Positions 16,955 to 25,642 of a stretch of 64,000 nt of DNA are shown piece by piece. The stretch is from Microvirga lupini. Its GTDB lineage: Bacteria; Pseudomonadota; Alphaproteobacteria; Rhizobiales; Beijerinckiaceae. The DNA lies in assembly GCA_000517005.1 (NCBI GenBank), contig KI911965.1, positions 35,600 through 99,599 on the forward strand. Reading direction: 5' to 3'. The first letter of the stretch is position 1. Each line of letters begins with the position of its first letter. A program made the position numbers and the translations under genes. Under the pieces are notes generated by a model. That model was not told the DNA's origin and did no database searches. It saw only the letters and a program-made list of their open reading frames with translations.

Positions 16955-18313
16955 TTATCGCTGGTTCGGGTTGAAGTGCTTCTTCAGCTTGTGCCCATAG
17001 GCGCCGTAATCCTTCTGCAGCGACTCGGTGTTTGCAGCGAAGACCGTCACCTTCTGCGGGAAGCGCGTCTCGAACATGAACGCCATCGTGCCTTCCAGCC
17101 GGTGGGGTTTGAGTTCCACATTGCTGGCCTTCTCGAACGCGTCCACGTCGGGCCCGTGCGGCAGCATCGTGTTGTGCAGCGACATTCCGCCCGGCACGAA
17201 GCCGCCGCCGGTCTTGGCATCGTAGACGCCGTAGATCAGCCCCATGAATTCGCTCATCACGTTCATGTGGTACCACGGCGGCCGGAAGGTGTTCTCCGCC
17301 ACCAGCCAGCGATCCGGGAAGATCACGAAGTCGATGTTGGCGGTGCCGGGCGTCTCGGACGGCGAGGTCAGAACAGTGAAGATCGACGGATCGGCATGGT
17401 CGTAGAGGACCGGCCCCACGGGCGAATAGCGGCGCAGATCGTACTTATAGGGCGCGTAATTGCCATGCCAGGCCACCACGTCGAGCGGCGAGTGATCCAT
17501 GTCGGCCACCCAGAGGGAGCCGCCCCACTTCACGTACATCTTGGACGGGGCATCCTTGTCCTCATAAGCTGCAACAGGCGTGAGGAAGTCGCGCGGATTG
17601 GCGAGGCAGTTGGCGCCGATCGGTCCGCGCTCCGGCAGCGTGAAGGCGCCGCCGTAATTCTCGCAGAAATATCCCCGCGCCGGCCCGTTCACGAGCTCGA
17701 CCCGGATCTTCACCCCGCGCGGGATCACCGCGATCTCGCCCGGCTCGATGTCGATGATGCCGAATTCCGTCCACAACCGGATGCTGCCCTGCTGCGGCAC
17801 GAACAGCATTTCGCCGTCGGCATTGTAGAAGTACTCGTCTTCCATCGAGCGGGTGATGAGATAGACATGGGCGCCCATGCCGGCCTGGCTGCCGGCGTCG
17901 CCCGCCGTGGTGATGGTGCGGACACCCTCCAGGATGGAGACGCTCTCATCGGGCAGCGGGATCGGGCTCCAGCGCATGGGTGCGATCGGCACCTCAACCT
18001 CGGCGGCGGGCGCCGTGCGCCACAGGCCGATATCGGCTTTCTGGAACTGGCCCCAATGGGTCACCGTGGGACGGATGCGGTAGAGCCACGACCGCTCATT
18101 GGTGGTGCGCGGCGCCGTGAAGGGGGAACCGGACAGCTGCTCGGCATAGAGGCCGTAGGAGCATTTCTGGGGCGAGTTACGGCCGATGGGCAGCGCGCCG
18201 GGCAGGGCCTCGGTCTCGAAACCGTTGCCGAAGCCGGACATATAGCCGGGCTGTATGGCGCTCTCCAGCTGGTCGGCGGCCTGGTTCTGCAAAGACGGAT
18301 TCTGGACATTCAT
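16955..18313 (-). CDS. hmgA: homogentisate 1,2-dioxygenase
   Basis: The 452-residue cupin-fold enzyme opens homogentisate with O2 and Fe(II) to maleylacetoacetate. Visible marks are [19 protein letters not shown] near the N-terminus, [11 protein letters not shown], the iron-ligand region [20 protein letters not shown] (His and Glu) and [12 protein letters not shown]. Length is normal for the family. The ATG at 18313 is preferred over 18328 because GGAGG lies 8 bases upstream. It is the first gene of hmgA-fahA-maiA and is divergent from the MarR gene, with an operator between. Confidence 0.96.
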   Translation of the reverse strand: MNVQNPSLQNQAADQLESAIQPGYMSGFGNGFETEALPGALPIGRNSPQKCSYGLYAEQLSGSPFTAPRTTNERSWLYRIRPTVTHWGQFQKADIGLWRTAPAAEVEVPIAPMRWSPIPLPDESVSILEGVRTITTAGDAGSQAGMGAHVYLITRSMEDEYFYNADGEMLFVPQQGSIRLWTEFGIIDIEPGEIAVIPRGVKIRVELVNGPARGYFCENYGGAFTLPERGPIGANCLANPRDFLTPVAAYEDKDAPSKMYVKWGGSLWVADMDHSPLDVVAWHGNYAPYKYDLRRYSPVGPVLYDHADPSIFTVLTSPSETPGTANIDFVIFPDRWLVAENTFRPPWYHMNVMSEFMGLIYGVYDAKTGGGFVPGGMSLHNTMLPHGPDVDAFEKASNVELKPHRLEGTMAFMFETRFPQKVTVFAANTESLQKDYGAYGHKLKKHFNPNQR

Positions 18314-18330
18314 GGTTGTGGCCTCCATAG

Positions 18331-18350
18331 ATGGTTACAGACGTAACCAT
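18331..18350. promoter_or_regulatory. MarR-type operator of the homogentisate operon
   Basis: ATGGTTAC (18331-18338) and GTAACCAT (18343-18350) form a perfect inverted repeat with a 4-base centre, in the short space between the divergent hmgA and MarR genes. A further GTAAC half occurs at 18358-18362. It begins 18 bases from the hmgA start, so bound protein would block both promoters. Confidence 0.75.
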
Positions 18351-18372
18351 CCATTTTGTAACTAACAACCTC

Positions 18373-18807
18373 ATGAATAAGCTCCAGTTAGAAGCCTTCC
18401 TGCCTTACAGGCTTAACCGCATCGCCGCGGCGGTCTCGCAGGACTTCCGGTCCGTCTACGGTCCGCACCATGACCTGACGATTCCGGAATGGCGGGTGCT
18501 GGCAACCCTCGGTCAGTTCGAGGAGATGAGTGCCAAGGAGATCGGCCAGCACTCATCCATGCACAAGACCAAGGTCAGCCGGGCCGTGCGAGCCCTGGAG
18601 GAGCGGCGCTGGCTCAAGCGCCGCGAAAGCGTAGAAGATCGACGAGAGGAGATTCTGACGCTCACGGCACTCGGCCGGAAGGTCTATGGGGATATCGTGC
18701 CAAAGGCAGTGGCGTTCGAACGCCGCATCCTGGACGAGTTCGGTCCCCAGGCCATGCCGCTCCTCGCTGCACTGGAGCGGCTTGAGCATATTTTCGGAGT
18801 GCGTTGA
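18373..18807 (+). CDS. MarR family regulator of homogentisate genes
   Basis: The 144-residue protein shows the MarR winged helix: NRIAAAVSQDFRSVYGPHHDLTIPEWRVLATL, then the recognition helix SSMHKTKVSRAVRALEERRWLKRRESVEDRREEILTLT with the wing DRR. MarR proteins are dimeric ligand-responsive repressors. The likely ligand is homogentisate or a related pathway acid (inference from position). A start at 18331 is in frame but would put the operator palindrome inside the gene, so ATG 18373 is chosen, although its ribosome site is weak. Confidence 0.88.
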   Translation: MNKLQLEAFLPYRLNRIAAAVSQDFRSVYGPHHDLTIPEWRVLATLGQFEEMSAKEIGQHSSMHKTKVSRAVRALEERRWLKRRESVEDRREEILTLTALGRKVYGDIVPKAVAFERRILDEFGPQAMPLLAALERLEHIFGVR

Positions 18808-18834
18808 TGTCGGAACCGCTCGGGTTCCGACATC
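18806..18834. terminator. perfect 12-bp bidirectional hairpin
   Basis: GATGTCGGAACC (18806-18817) and GGTTCCGACATC (18823-18834) form a perfect stem with a 5-base loop. The stem starts inside the MarR stop codon and lies between two convergent genes, so it probably ends transcription from both sides. Confidence 0.7.
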
Positions 18835-18850
18835 GTGCTGACGATGAGGT

Positions 18851-19708
18851 TCAGCGGGGCGTGACGTCGAAGCCGAAATATTTCGTCGAGAGCTTCTCGA
18901 TCGTCCCATCGGCCTTCGCTTCGGTGATGGCCTTGTCGAACATGGCCTTCAGCTCCGGATCGCTCTTGCGCAAACCGACCGAGCTTCCGCGTCCGAGCAT
19001 GCCGCCCTGGAAGCGCGGTCCGACGAGCGTCATCTCCTCGTTGCCGACTTTCGCCGCAGCGCCGGACAGGTAGGCGGTCGACGCCATGATCACATCGATG
19101 CGTCCGGCCGTGAGATCGAGGTCGTGCTGCTCCGTGGTCTTGTATTCTCGAATTTCAGCCGTGCCCTTCAGGTACTTGTCGAGGAAGTTCGCCGCGATCG
19201 ACGATCCCTGCACACCGATGGTCTTGCCCTTCAGAATCGGCTTCAGCTCCTCGACCGCAGCGGCGGCGCCCGCTTCATTGGTCGCCAGCGAGAAGACCTT
19301 GCCGTTCAGGGGCATGTTTGCCAGCGGGCTCGACTTGAGGATCGCGAAGGTCTGACCGGTCGTGCCATAGGGCTGGGTGAAGGCCATCACCTCTTCACGC
19401 TTGGCGGTCGCCGACATGCCGGCCATGATCGCATCGAACTTGCCGGCATTCAGTGCTGGGATGATGCCGTCGAAGGACTGCGCCTCGATCGTGCATTCGA
19501 CCTTCATGCGCTTACAGAGATCCTTGTAGAGATCGATCTCGAAACCATCGAGCGTGCCGTCCGGCTTGGTGAAGTTCCAGGGCGCGAAGGCCCCTTCTGT
19601 TGCGATGCGGACCTTCGTCCAGGTCTTCTCCTGCGCCATCGCGCTTGTCCCAAGCGCGAGCGTTGCGCCGGTGAGCGCGAACGCCAAGATCTTGCCGATG
19701 GTCTTCAT
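18851..19708 (-). CDS. amino-acid-type ABC binding protein
   Basis: The 285-residue protein has a signal peptide (residues 1-25, ending AMAQ) and the type II periplasmic binding fold of the polar amino acid family (SBP_bac_3): VRIATEGAFAPWNFTKPDGTLDGFEIDLYKDLCKRM, FDGIIPALNAGKFDAIMAGMSATAKREEVMAF and the C-terminal DGTIEKLSTKYFG. No permease or ATPase gene is next to it, so it must use a transporter encoded elsewhere or act as an orphan receptor. It follows the M20 amidohydrolase gene on the same strand after 74 bases. Confidence 0.87.
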   Translation of the reverse strand: MKTIGKILAFALTGATLALGTSAMAQEKTWTKVRIATEGAFAPWNFTKPDGTLDGFEIDLYKDLCKRMKVECTIEAQSFDGIIPALNAGKFDAIMAGMSATAKREEVMAFTQPYGTTGQTFAILKSSPLANMPLNGKVFSLATNEAGAAAAVEELKPILKGKTIGVQGSSIAANFLDKYLKGTAEIREYKTTEQHDLDLTAGRIDVIMASTAYLSGAAAKVGNEEMTLVGPRFQGGMLGRGSSVGLRKSDPELKAMFDKAITEAKADGTIEKLSTKYFGFDVTPR

Positions 19709-19782
19709 GGTCTTTCCTCTGTTGATGATGAGCGAGCGTGTCGGGCTCGAACGGGTACAGGTTGGTAGAATGGCGCGGACCG

Positions 19783-21222
19783 CTATGCCAAGGCTTGGTG
19801 TTCCTTCACGGCGACAGGTGGGTCGACGTCATCCGGAATGGGATTGACGAAAGGCGTGCCGGCCAGCCGCTCGCGAAAATCGGCCCTGGCCTCTTCGATC
19901 AGGGCCGGGTTGCAGAAGAGATCGACGGCCGTGCCGGCCATCACCTTCGCCGCATGTTCCATGCCCTTGTGGGCCGCAGGCGCCTTTCCCTGCGCCACGA
20001 GCTGCCAGGAATGGCCGGGCGTGCCCACGGCGTAGGTGGCGCCACGCATCTGAACGGTCGGGACCACCCAGCTGACGGTGCCGACATCGGTGGAACCCAC
20101 CAGCGTTCCGTCCCCGCTCTCGGGCGGGAAGATCGTATCGCACAAAGGGACGCCCATACGCGGCTTCAACCCGAAGCGAAGAAAGGATGATTTGATGTCC
20201 TCATCCGTCAGCGTCTTCTGGATCTCTGCCGCGAAGGTCTTGTCCTGCTCGTCGAACACGGGAGGCCCGAGCCGCTCCAGGTTCTGGTGCATCAGCTGCT
20301 CGAGAGGCGTGTTGCCGACGAGATTGGCATCGCCGCTGACGATCTCGCTGCGGACGGAGGTCTCCGTCATGAGTGCCGCGCCCTCGGCAATCTTCCTCAC
20401 CCGGTGCAGCAATCCCTGCATCTCCGGCAAGTCGCGCGCGCGGATCAGATAGCGCACGGTTGCGTTGGCCTGCACCACATTCGGCGCCGAGCCCCCCGTG
20501 TCGGTGATGGCATAGTGGATGCGTGCCGTGCTCGGCATATGCTCGCGCATATAATTGACGCCGACATTCATCAGCTCCACCGCATCAAGCGCGCTTCGTC
20601 CCAGATGTGGCGAAGCCGCCGCGTGGGAGGCCCTTCCGCTGAAATGGAAATTGATCTCGTTGCAGGCGAGAGAGATCGGATTGTTGACGCCCGCGAAGGG
20701 GGCCGGATGCCAGGAGATGGCGATGTCGACGTCGTCGAAAACCCCTGCCCGGACCATGAAGCCCTTCGCGGACCCTCCCTCCTCGGCCGGACAGCCATAG
20801 TAGCGGACGCGCCCCTTGAGGCCGTGTGCTTCCAAGTAATTCTTCACGGCCGTGGCGGCCATCAATGAGCCGCTGCCGAGCAGGTTATGTCCGCAGCCAT
20901 GGCCATTGCCGCCCTCGACAAGCGGCTTCTGCTCCGCCACCCCTGCGACCTGGCTCAGACCCGGCAGAGCATCGTACTCACCGAGAATGGCAATGACCGG
21001 TCCACCCTCGCCCGCCTCTCCCATGACGGCGGTTGGAATGCCGGCAACGTTACGGGTGATCCGAAAACCCTGCTGCTCGAGAACGGCCGCGTGCTCAGCG
21101 CAGGAGCGGTGCTCCTCGTAATTGAGTTCCGGCATGTCCCAAATGCGATCGCTGAGGTCGAAGAAGACCTTCCGCTTGGCTTCCACCAGTTCCCAAACTT
21201 CAGAGGCATTTTTTCCCGACAC
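19783..21222 (-). CDS. M20 family amidohydrolase, AbgB-like
   Basis: The 479-residue protein belongs to the M20D metallo-amidohydrolases and is closest in look to AbgB (p-aminobenzoyl-glutamate utilisation). Metal-binding segments are visible as GNGHGCGHNLLGSGS, PAEEGGSAK and ISWHPAPFAG. The dimerisation (lid) domain follows (NEINFHFSGRASHAAASPHLGRSALDAVELMNVG), and the final His lies in GTPGHSWQ. It hydrolyses an amide of an amino acid or related compound. The start is GTG at 21222 with GGGAAGGG 7 bases upstream. It is divergent from the GntR gene, with a palindrome at 21305-21316 between. Confidence 0.88.
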   Translation of the reverse strand: MSGKNASEVWELVEAKRKVFFDLSDRIWDMPELNYEEHRSCAEHAAVLEQQGFRITRNVAGIPTAVMGEAGEGGPVIAILGEYDALPGLSQVAGVAEQKPLVEGGNGHGCGHNLLGSGSLMAATAVKNYLEAHGLKGRVRYYGCPAEEGGSAKGFMVRAGVFDDVDIAISWHPAPFAGVNNPISLACNEINFHFSGRASHAAASPHLGRSALDAVELMNVGVNYMREHMPSTARIHYAITDTGGSAPNVVQANATVRYLIRARDLPEMQGLLHRVRKIAEGAALMTETSVRSEIVSGDANLVGNTPLEQLMHQNLERLGPPVFDEQDKTFAAEIQKTLTDEDIKSSFLRFGLKPRMGVPLCDTIFPPESGDGTLVGSTDVGTVSWVVPTVQMRGATYAVGTPGHSWQLVAQGKAPAAHKGMEHAAKVMAGTAVDLFCNPALIEEARADFRERLAGTPFVNPIPDDVDPPVAVKEHQALA

Positions 21223-21304
21223 GCGCAGCCCTTCCCTCGCACCATCCCGTCTGAAACTGCATGTCCTGGAGCTTCAGCGATTGGAGCGTTGAATGTTTGC
21301 CAAA

Positions 21305-21316
21305 ATTGGTACCAAT
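21305..21316. promoter_or_regulatory. palindrome, probable GntR operator
   Basis: ATTGGTACCAAT is a perfect 12-bp palindrome lying between the M20 gene and the divergent GntR gene. GntR/FCD regulators commonly bind short palindromes with GT and AC halves. It lies 83 bases before the M20 start. A partial match (ATTGGTACCGT) at 14124-14134 may be chance. Confidence 0.6.
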
Positions 21317-21410
21317 ATGATGCACGCCTGCCGGAGGGATGCAAGGGGAGGCTTGGCAATTGATTTTGCATTCATCTCGCTTCTACCTAAGGAAGGAGCA
21401 AAGCCAGCCC

Positions 21411-21434
21411 ATGGAACGTGACCACATTACATGA
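21411..21434 (+). CDS. possible 7-residue leader peptide before GntR gene
   Basis: AAGGAAGGAG (21389-21398) is the only good ribosome site in this area, and the next ATG (21411) opens a seven-codon frame, MERDHIT. Its TGA stop overlaps the GntR ATG as ATGA. The GntR gene itself has no ribosome site, so re-initiation after this mini-frame is a reasonable guess. Confidence 0.4.
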   Translation: MERDHIT

Positions 21435-22063
21435 CCACGATGGATACCCCCCTGAAGGCTTGGATGACTGTCGCCGATCTGATCGCGCGCGATGTGCGCG
21501 CCGGCGCCTTCGCCCCAGGCACGTGGCTGAAGCAGATCGATCTGGAGCATCGTTACGGATTTGGCCGCTCTGATATCCGACGTGCGCTCGACTATCTCGC
21601 GCAGAAGCGGCTGGTGCAGCACGTCCCCAATCGGGGATACCACGTCTTTCTGCCGGACAGCGACCAGACGGCCCACATTCTCGAGCTCCGCGTCATTCTC
21701 GAAACGGCTGCCGTCGACAGCATCGTGGCCAATGCGACGCCCGCTGCAATCGAGCGAATAGACGCTCTCGCCCGCAAGTTCGACGAGATGATTCTCCACG
21801 GCACGGTCCTGGATCAATACGAGGCGAACCTCGCCTTTCACCGCGAGCTTCTCAGCCTGTGCTCCAATCCGGAACTATTCAATCTTGTGACGGATCTGCG
21901 CAGCAGGACATCGTCCGCATTGGCCGGGCAATGGAGCACGCGGGCTCGCGTTGAGCAATCGAGCCGCGAACATCATGCCATGATCAAGGCGCTCCACGCG
22001 CGGGACGCGCAACAGCTTAAAGACATCATCACGCTGCATATCCGTCAACCGAAGGGCCAGTGA
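21431..22063 (+). CDS. GntR family regulator, FCD type
   Basis: The 210-residue protein has an N-terminal GntR winged helix (about residues 8-72; DVRAGAFAPGTWLKQIDLEHRYGFGRSDIRRALDYLAQKRLVQHVPNRGYHV) and a C-terminal all-helical FCD domain. The FCD metal/ligand residues can be seen in YEANLAFHRELLSLCSNPELF and SSREHHAMIKALHARD. It is divergent from the M20 amidohydrolase gene and most likely controls it. The ATG at 21431 overlaps the stop of a short leader frame. Confidence 0.88.
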   Translation: MTTMDTPLKAWMTVADLIARDVRAGAFAPGTWLKQIDLEHRYGFGRSDIRRALDYLAQKRLVQHVPNRGYHVFLPDSDQTAHILELRVILETAAVDSIVANATPAAIERIDALARKFDEMILHGTVLDQYEANLAFHRELLSLCSNPELFNLVTDLRSRTSSALAGQWSTRARVEQSSREHHAMIKALHARDAQQLKDIITLHIRQPKGQ

Positions 22064-22086
22064 GTGGCTGAGGCAGCCTGTGGGGA

Positions 22087-22776
22087 TCATACCCCGGAGA
22101 CAATGTGCCGTATGTTCCGGCCCTCAACGAAGGCCTCGAGCGTCGCCCCGAGCCTGCCGACGTCCTTCAGATAGGGAAACGTATTATGCCCCGTTTCCAA
22201 CTCGATGACGTCTGTATGGGGAAATTCGCTCAACCGGCGCGCCACATCCATATCGAATGCATTCTGCTTCCCGACCAGAACCGTGATCGCGCTTTTGGAA
22301 TTTGCGGAGAGAATGGGCGTCAGATCTCCGCATTCGATCCGCGTATCCTTCAAATGCCGAACGCTCAGGCTGTTTGGCGTGTTCAGTACATATTCCGGAG
22401 CAGAAGCCAAGATGCGATCGGCTCCAATGCCGACGCCGATGCCCAGGGCCGGGAAGCCCCCCATCGAGTGCCCCAGGCACAGAACTTCGTGGTCGGCGAA
22501 TTTCGATCTCACGCCCTGAAGAAATGCAAGGAGCCCCGAATAGGAGGAAGCCACACCCGGAACTCCGGTCTGATACCATTCATTCAGGCCCGGATTCAGA
22601 AAGAGTTTTTTGCAGTCGACATTGCGCAGGAAGCTCGAATGCGAGCGCGTTCCAAGTTGCTGGTTGATATAGGCGAAAACAATCAGAAGCTTTTTGGAAT
22701 CGGAATTGGGCTCGAAAATGAGATGGCCCGAGTTTTGGATAACAATCGATTCAGCCCCTATCACCTCATGCAACAT
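22087..22776 (-). CDS. alpha/beta hydrolase-like protein
   Basis: The 229-residue protein shows the alpha/beta hydrolase order: KLLIVFAYI strand, the nucleophile elbow GHSMGGFPALG with Ser in the middle (about residue 103), ITVLVGKQNAFD as the likely acid-bearing strand, and ELETGHNTFP with the catalytic His near residue 200. It has no signal peptide. Proteins of this look are often found beside surface polysaccharide genes, where they may remove acyl groups, but no substrate can be named. It lies between the GntR gene (convergent, 23 bases) and the regulator of the secretion genes. The 260 bases upstream, to about 23037, show no gene. Confidence 0.7.
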   Translation of the reverse strand: MLHEVIGAESIVIQNSGHLIFEPNSDSKKLLIVFAYINQQLGTRSHSSFLRNVDCKKLFLNPGLNEWYQTGVPGVASSYSGLLAFLQGVRSKFADHEVLCLGHSMGGFPALGIGVGIGADRILASAPEYVLNTPNSLSVRHLKDTRIECGDLTPILSANSKSAITVLVGKQNAFDMDVARRLSEFPHTDVIELETGHNTFPYLKDVGRLGATLEAFVEGRNIRHIVSGV

Positions 22777-23037
22777 CGTAAGACCAATCCTTCACAACGC
22801 TCATCGCCTGTTTCCAGCCCATACTTCATTTCCATCGCATGGTATCTCGACCACACTCAGCTCCGCCCTTAGTCTCGCGTCTGCAGCCGTAGGGAACGAG
22901 ACATGAGGCCCATCGACACTTGAAACTCCGGTATCGTGCTGCCATGAGTCCGCACGATACCAGCCTGTCACGTTAGTCAAAGGACAAGGGATACTTCACT
23001 ACGAATCAGGGGGAAGCAGATGCACCAAGCGATCGGA

Positions 23038-23652
23038 TCATTCGTCTGAGACTACGTCTCGATAACGAACGGCATTGCTCCATGCCTGTTCGATTCGCTT
23101 GAGAGTCCGAAACGTGGTCTCAAGATCGTGCATTTCCGACTCATTGCGCGCGACAAGTTGATGATATGCTCTGTCGTTCCGCCTGATCATGTCACACAAC
23201 TCACGTCCCTTGTCGGACAGCCTGATGCGAGCGGATCTGCGATCCCGCTCTGAAGCGGTGCGAATGACATACTCGGCTTCCACAAGCCGCTTGAGACTGT
23301 AAGACGCGTTCGACCCGAGATAGTAGCCGCGCTCGATCAAATCACGAACCGACAGTTCGCTCGATCCGATCGTGAACAACATCATCACCTGTGATGGGCT
23401 CAGGTCATCAATGCCGGCTTCGATCAGGTCGGCCCGCACGAGGTCGAGCGAACGACGATGCAATCTCTCAATCACACGAACGATTTCGATATGGCTGATG
23501 CCTGCCGGTTCCGACTGAGGCGCCACATGGACCTCCGCTCGGCTCGTGTGCTCGTCACTCCGCCGATACAAGGCCTGCAGCGTAGCATGCAGATTGGTCT
23601 CCGGCTCATCATGCGCGACAATCCAAGGCAAGGAGTTCGATATATTTTGCAT
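23038..23652 (-). CDS. MarR family regulator, LdtR-like
   Basis: The protein (204 residues from ATG 23652; an ATG at 23664 adds four) carries a MarR winged helix from about residue 75: DDLSPSQVMMLFTIGSSELSVRDLIERGYYLGSNASYSLKRLVEAEYVIRTASERDRRSARIRLSDKG. The GYYLGSNASY recognition helix and the long N-terminal extension match LdtR, a regulator known in Rhizobiales that controls cell-envelope genes. It is divergent from the type I secretion genes with a perfect 13-bp-arm inverted repeat between, and a second similar site lies before the RTX gene. Start 23652 has GGGG upstream; 23664 has no ribosome site. Confidence 0.85.
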   Translation of the reverse strand: MQNISNSLPWIVAHDEPETNLHATLQALYRRSDEHTSRAEVHVAPQSEPAGISHIEIVRVIERLHRRSLDLVRADLIEAGIDDLSPSQVMMLFTIGSSELSVRDLIERGYYLGSNASYSLKRLVEAEYVIRTASERDRRSARIRLSDKGRELCDMIRRNDRAYHQLVARNESEMHDLETTFRTLKRIEQAWSNAVRYRDVVSDE

Positions 23653-23676
23653 GCTATACCCCATTATCTATCAAAT

Positions 23677-23703
23677 AAATTAGTTCGAATTTCGAACTAA
23701 TTT
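23677..23703. promoter_or_regulatory. 27-bp perfect inverted repeat, MarR operator
   Basis: AAATTAGTTCGAA (23677-23689) and TTCGAACTAATTT (23691-23703) are perfect complements around a single central T. The site is 25 bases before the MarR start and about 218 bases before the secretion ATPase start. It shares the core TTCGAnTTTCGAA (n is one base) with the site at 27104-27122. The rest of 23704-23920 is AT-rich promoter-like DNA with no gene visible. Confidence 0.78.
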
Positions 23704-23920
23704 AGCATCTCTCCTGGCGATGGCAGTTTATCCAAATAGTAAATTGGATAAATCTAAGAACCCTTATTGTTGTTTCCTCTGCCCGAGAATTTTTTATTGT
23801 TCATCGAATCATACTTTATGGGTAGACGTTCTACCATCTGTGTTTCATAAATCCCTTCGAACAACTTTTAGGCAAAAATTAGATCCGTCGTACCATTGCC
23901 TCTTTTGGAGTCACTCCTGC

Positions 23921-25642
23921 ATGAAGACAACGGCCAATCCAGAAGCTGCCGCCATCATCCACCAGGCGCGCAAAGCGTTTGCAACCGGAGTCGTCTATGC
24001 CGCCGCTCTGAGTGCCGTCATCAACGTGCTTCAGTTGACAGTTCCTCTCTTCATGCTGCAGGTCCATGACCGTGTTGTGAACAGTCAGAGCACGGACACG
24101 CTGATCATGCTGATCATCGTCTCCGCCATTGGCTTGGCAGTCTATTGCATTCTCGATTACGTGCGCGCCCTTACCTATCAGGTCATGGCGAGCAAGCTGA
24201 TCAGGAAGCTTAACCTCCCAGTCTTGGAAGCCGCGATATCGGCCTCTGTAACAAAGGGCATCTCGAAGTCAGGTCAAGCAATCCGCGACCTCAACGACAT
24301 ACGATCATTCATCGTCGGAAGCGCCATCAGCGTTCCGCTGGAGGCCTTCTGGGCTCCCATCTTCCTCGTCGTCCTGTTCGCGCTCCATTGGCTTTACGGC
24401 CTGGTGGCGCTGATTTCAGCAGTCATCATCATCTCTCTCAGCCTGTTATCGGATTTCTTAACGCGCAGAGCCATGAAGCGCGCCAATGAGTCGTCCGTGC
24501 ACAATATCGGCGAAATCAGCGGCACCCTCCGCCATGCGGAGGCGATCGAAGCCATGGGAATGCTCCCCGCACTCTCGGAGCGCTGGCGTCAATCGCAATT
24601 GCATACGCAGGGTCTTCTGGACGTCATGACCCGCCGGAGCCGCGCCATGGCATCCGTCACCCGCACCTGCCGATATGCCATGCAGATTGCCGTTCTGTCG
24701 GTCGGCGCAATCCTGGTGATCCGTCAGGAGGCGAGCCCGGGATCGATGGTGGCCTCGAGCATCATCATGGGCCGCATGCTCCTGCCCTTCGACTCGATGG
24801 TCGACGGTTGGCGGCAATGGGTTCTGGCGATCTCCGCCTGGAAGAACGTGGGCGATCTCATCGAGAACCAGGCACCCAAGCGCGAAACCAAGCCGACGCC
24901 ACGGACCCAGGGCGAGCTTACGGTCGACCGGCTGGTCTATGCCCCTCCAGGCTTCGACGTGCCTGTGCTCAAGGGGCTGTCGTTCTCCCTGTCGCCAGGC
25001 GAGGTGCTCGGCATCGTCGGCCCATCGGCGGCCGGCAAGTCCACCTTGGCGCGCGCGCTGATCGGAGTGACCAAACCCACATCCGGCGGCGTCTATCTCG
25101 ACGGCAACAACGTTTATCTCTGGGAGCGCAATTCGTTCGGCGACATGGTCGGATACTTGCCGCAGAGCGTCTCGCTTCTTGATGGAACGATCCGCGACAA
25201 CATTGCCCGGATGCGGGATTCCGATCCGCGCTTGGTGCTGGAGGCCGCCCGGCTCGCCGATGTTCATGAAATGATCGGGCGTCTGCCCCTCGGATACGAC
25301 ACGCCCTTGGGAGACGGCGGCTATGCCCTGTCCGGCGGACAGCGACAGCGGATCGGGTTGGCTCGGGCAGTCTACGGCAAGCCGCGCCTGATCGTGCTCG
25401 ACGAGCCGAATTCGAATCTCGACACCGATGGCGAACGGGCGCTCGTGCGCACCATCGAGACCCTGCGCGCCGACGGGGCGATCATCATCCTGATCGCCCA
25501 CCGCCCCTCCGTCATGCAGGCGGCCGACAAGCTCATGGTCCTGCAGGAGGGCAGAATCAGCCAATTCGGCCCGCGGACCTCGGTCGTCAGCTCGATTACC
25601 CCCGGCGAGAAACCGGTTGCTGCCGTGAAAGGAAGCGCATGA
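23921..25642 (+). CDS. prtD: type I secretion ABC transporter (PrtD type)
   Basis: The 573-residue protein fuses six membrane helices (residues about 20-320) with an ATPase domain and powers export of unfolded RTX proteins across both membranes. The ATPase has Walker A GPSAAGKST (about 366-374), signature LSGGQRQRIGLARA (about 470) and Walker B LIVLDEP (about 489). The membrane part begins VVYAAALSAVINVLQLTVPLFMLQVHDRVVNSQSTDTL, typical of PrtD/RsaD proteins without an N-terminal peptidase-like domain. The ATG at 23921 has GGAG 10 bases upstream. It overlaps the adaptor gene by 4 bases. No TolC homologue is encoded nearby. Confidence 0.93.
   Translation: MKTTANPEAAAIIHQARKAFATGVVYAAALSAVINVLQLTVPLFMLQVHDRVVNSQSTDTLIMLIIVSAIGLAVYCILDYVRALTYQVMASKLIRKLNLPVLEAAISASVTKGISKSGQAIRDLNDIRSFIVGSAISVPLEAFWAPIFLVVLFALHWLYGLVALISAVIIISLSLLSDFLTRRAMKRANESSVHNIGEISGTLRHAEAIEAMGMLPALSERWRQSQLHTQGLLDVMTRRSRAMASVTRTCRYAMQIAVLSVGAILVIRQEASPGSMVASSIIMGRMLLPFDSMVDGWRQWVLAISAWKNVGDLIENQAPKRETKPTPRTQGELTVDRLVYAPPGFDVPVLKGLSFSLSPGEVLGIVGPSAAGKSTLARALIGVTKPTSGGVYLDGNNVYLWERNSFGDMVGYLPQSVSLLDGTIRDNIARMRDSDPRLVLEAARLADVHEMIGRLPLGYDTPLGDGGYALSGGQRQRIGLARAVYGKPRLIVLDEPNSNLDTDGERALVRTIETLRADGAIIILIAHRPSVMQAADKLMVLQEGRISQFGPRTSVVSSITPGEKPVAAVKGSA

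Noticed and set aside
15639..17276. Longer fahA reading with 110 extra N-terminal residues
   Set aside because: The extra part lies inside hmgA in a different frame and has no FAH-like sequence. GTG 16946 or TTG 16940 fits the family length.
18331..18372. Upstream ATG 18331 as MarR start
   Set aside because: It would place the operator palindrome inside the coding region and has no ribosome site. Family proteins begin close to MNKLQLEAF.
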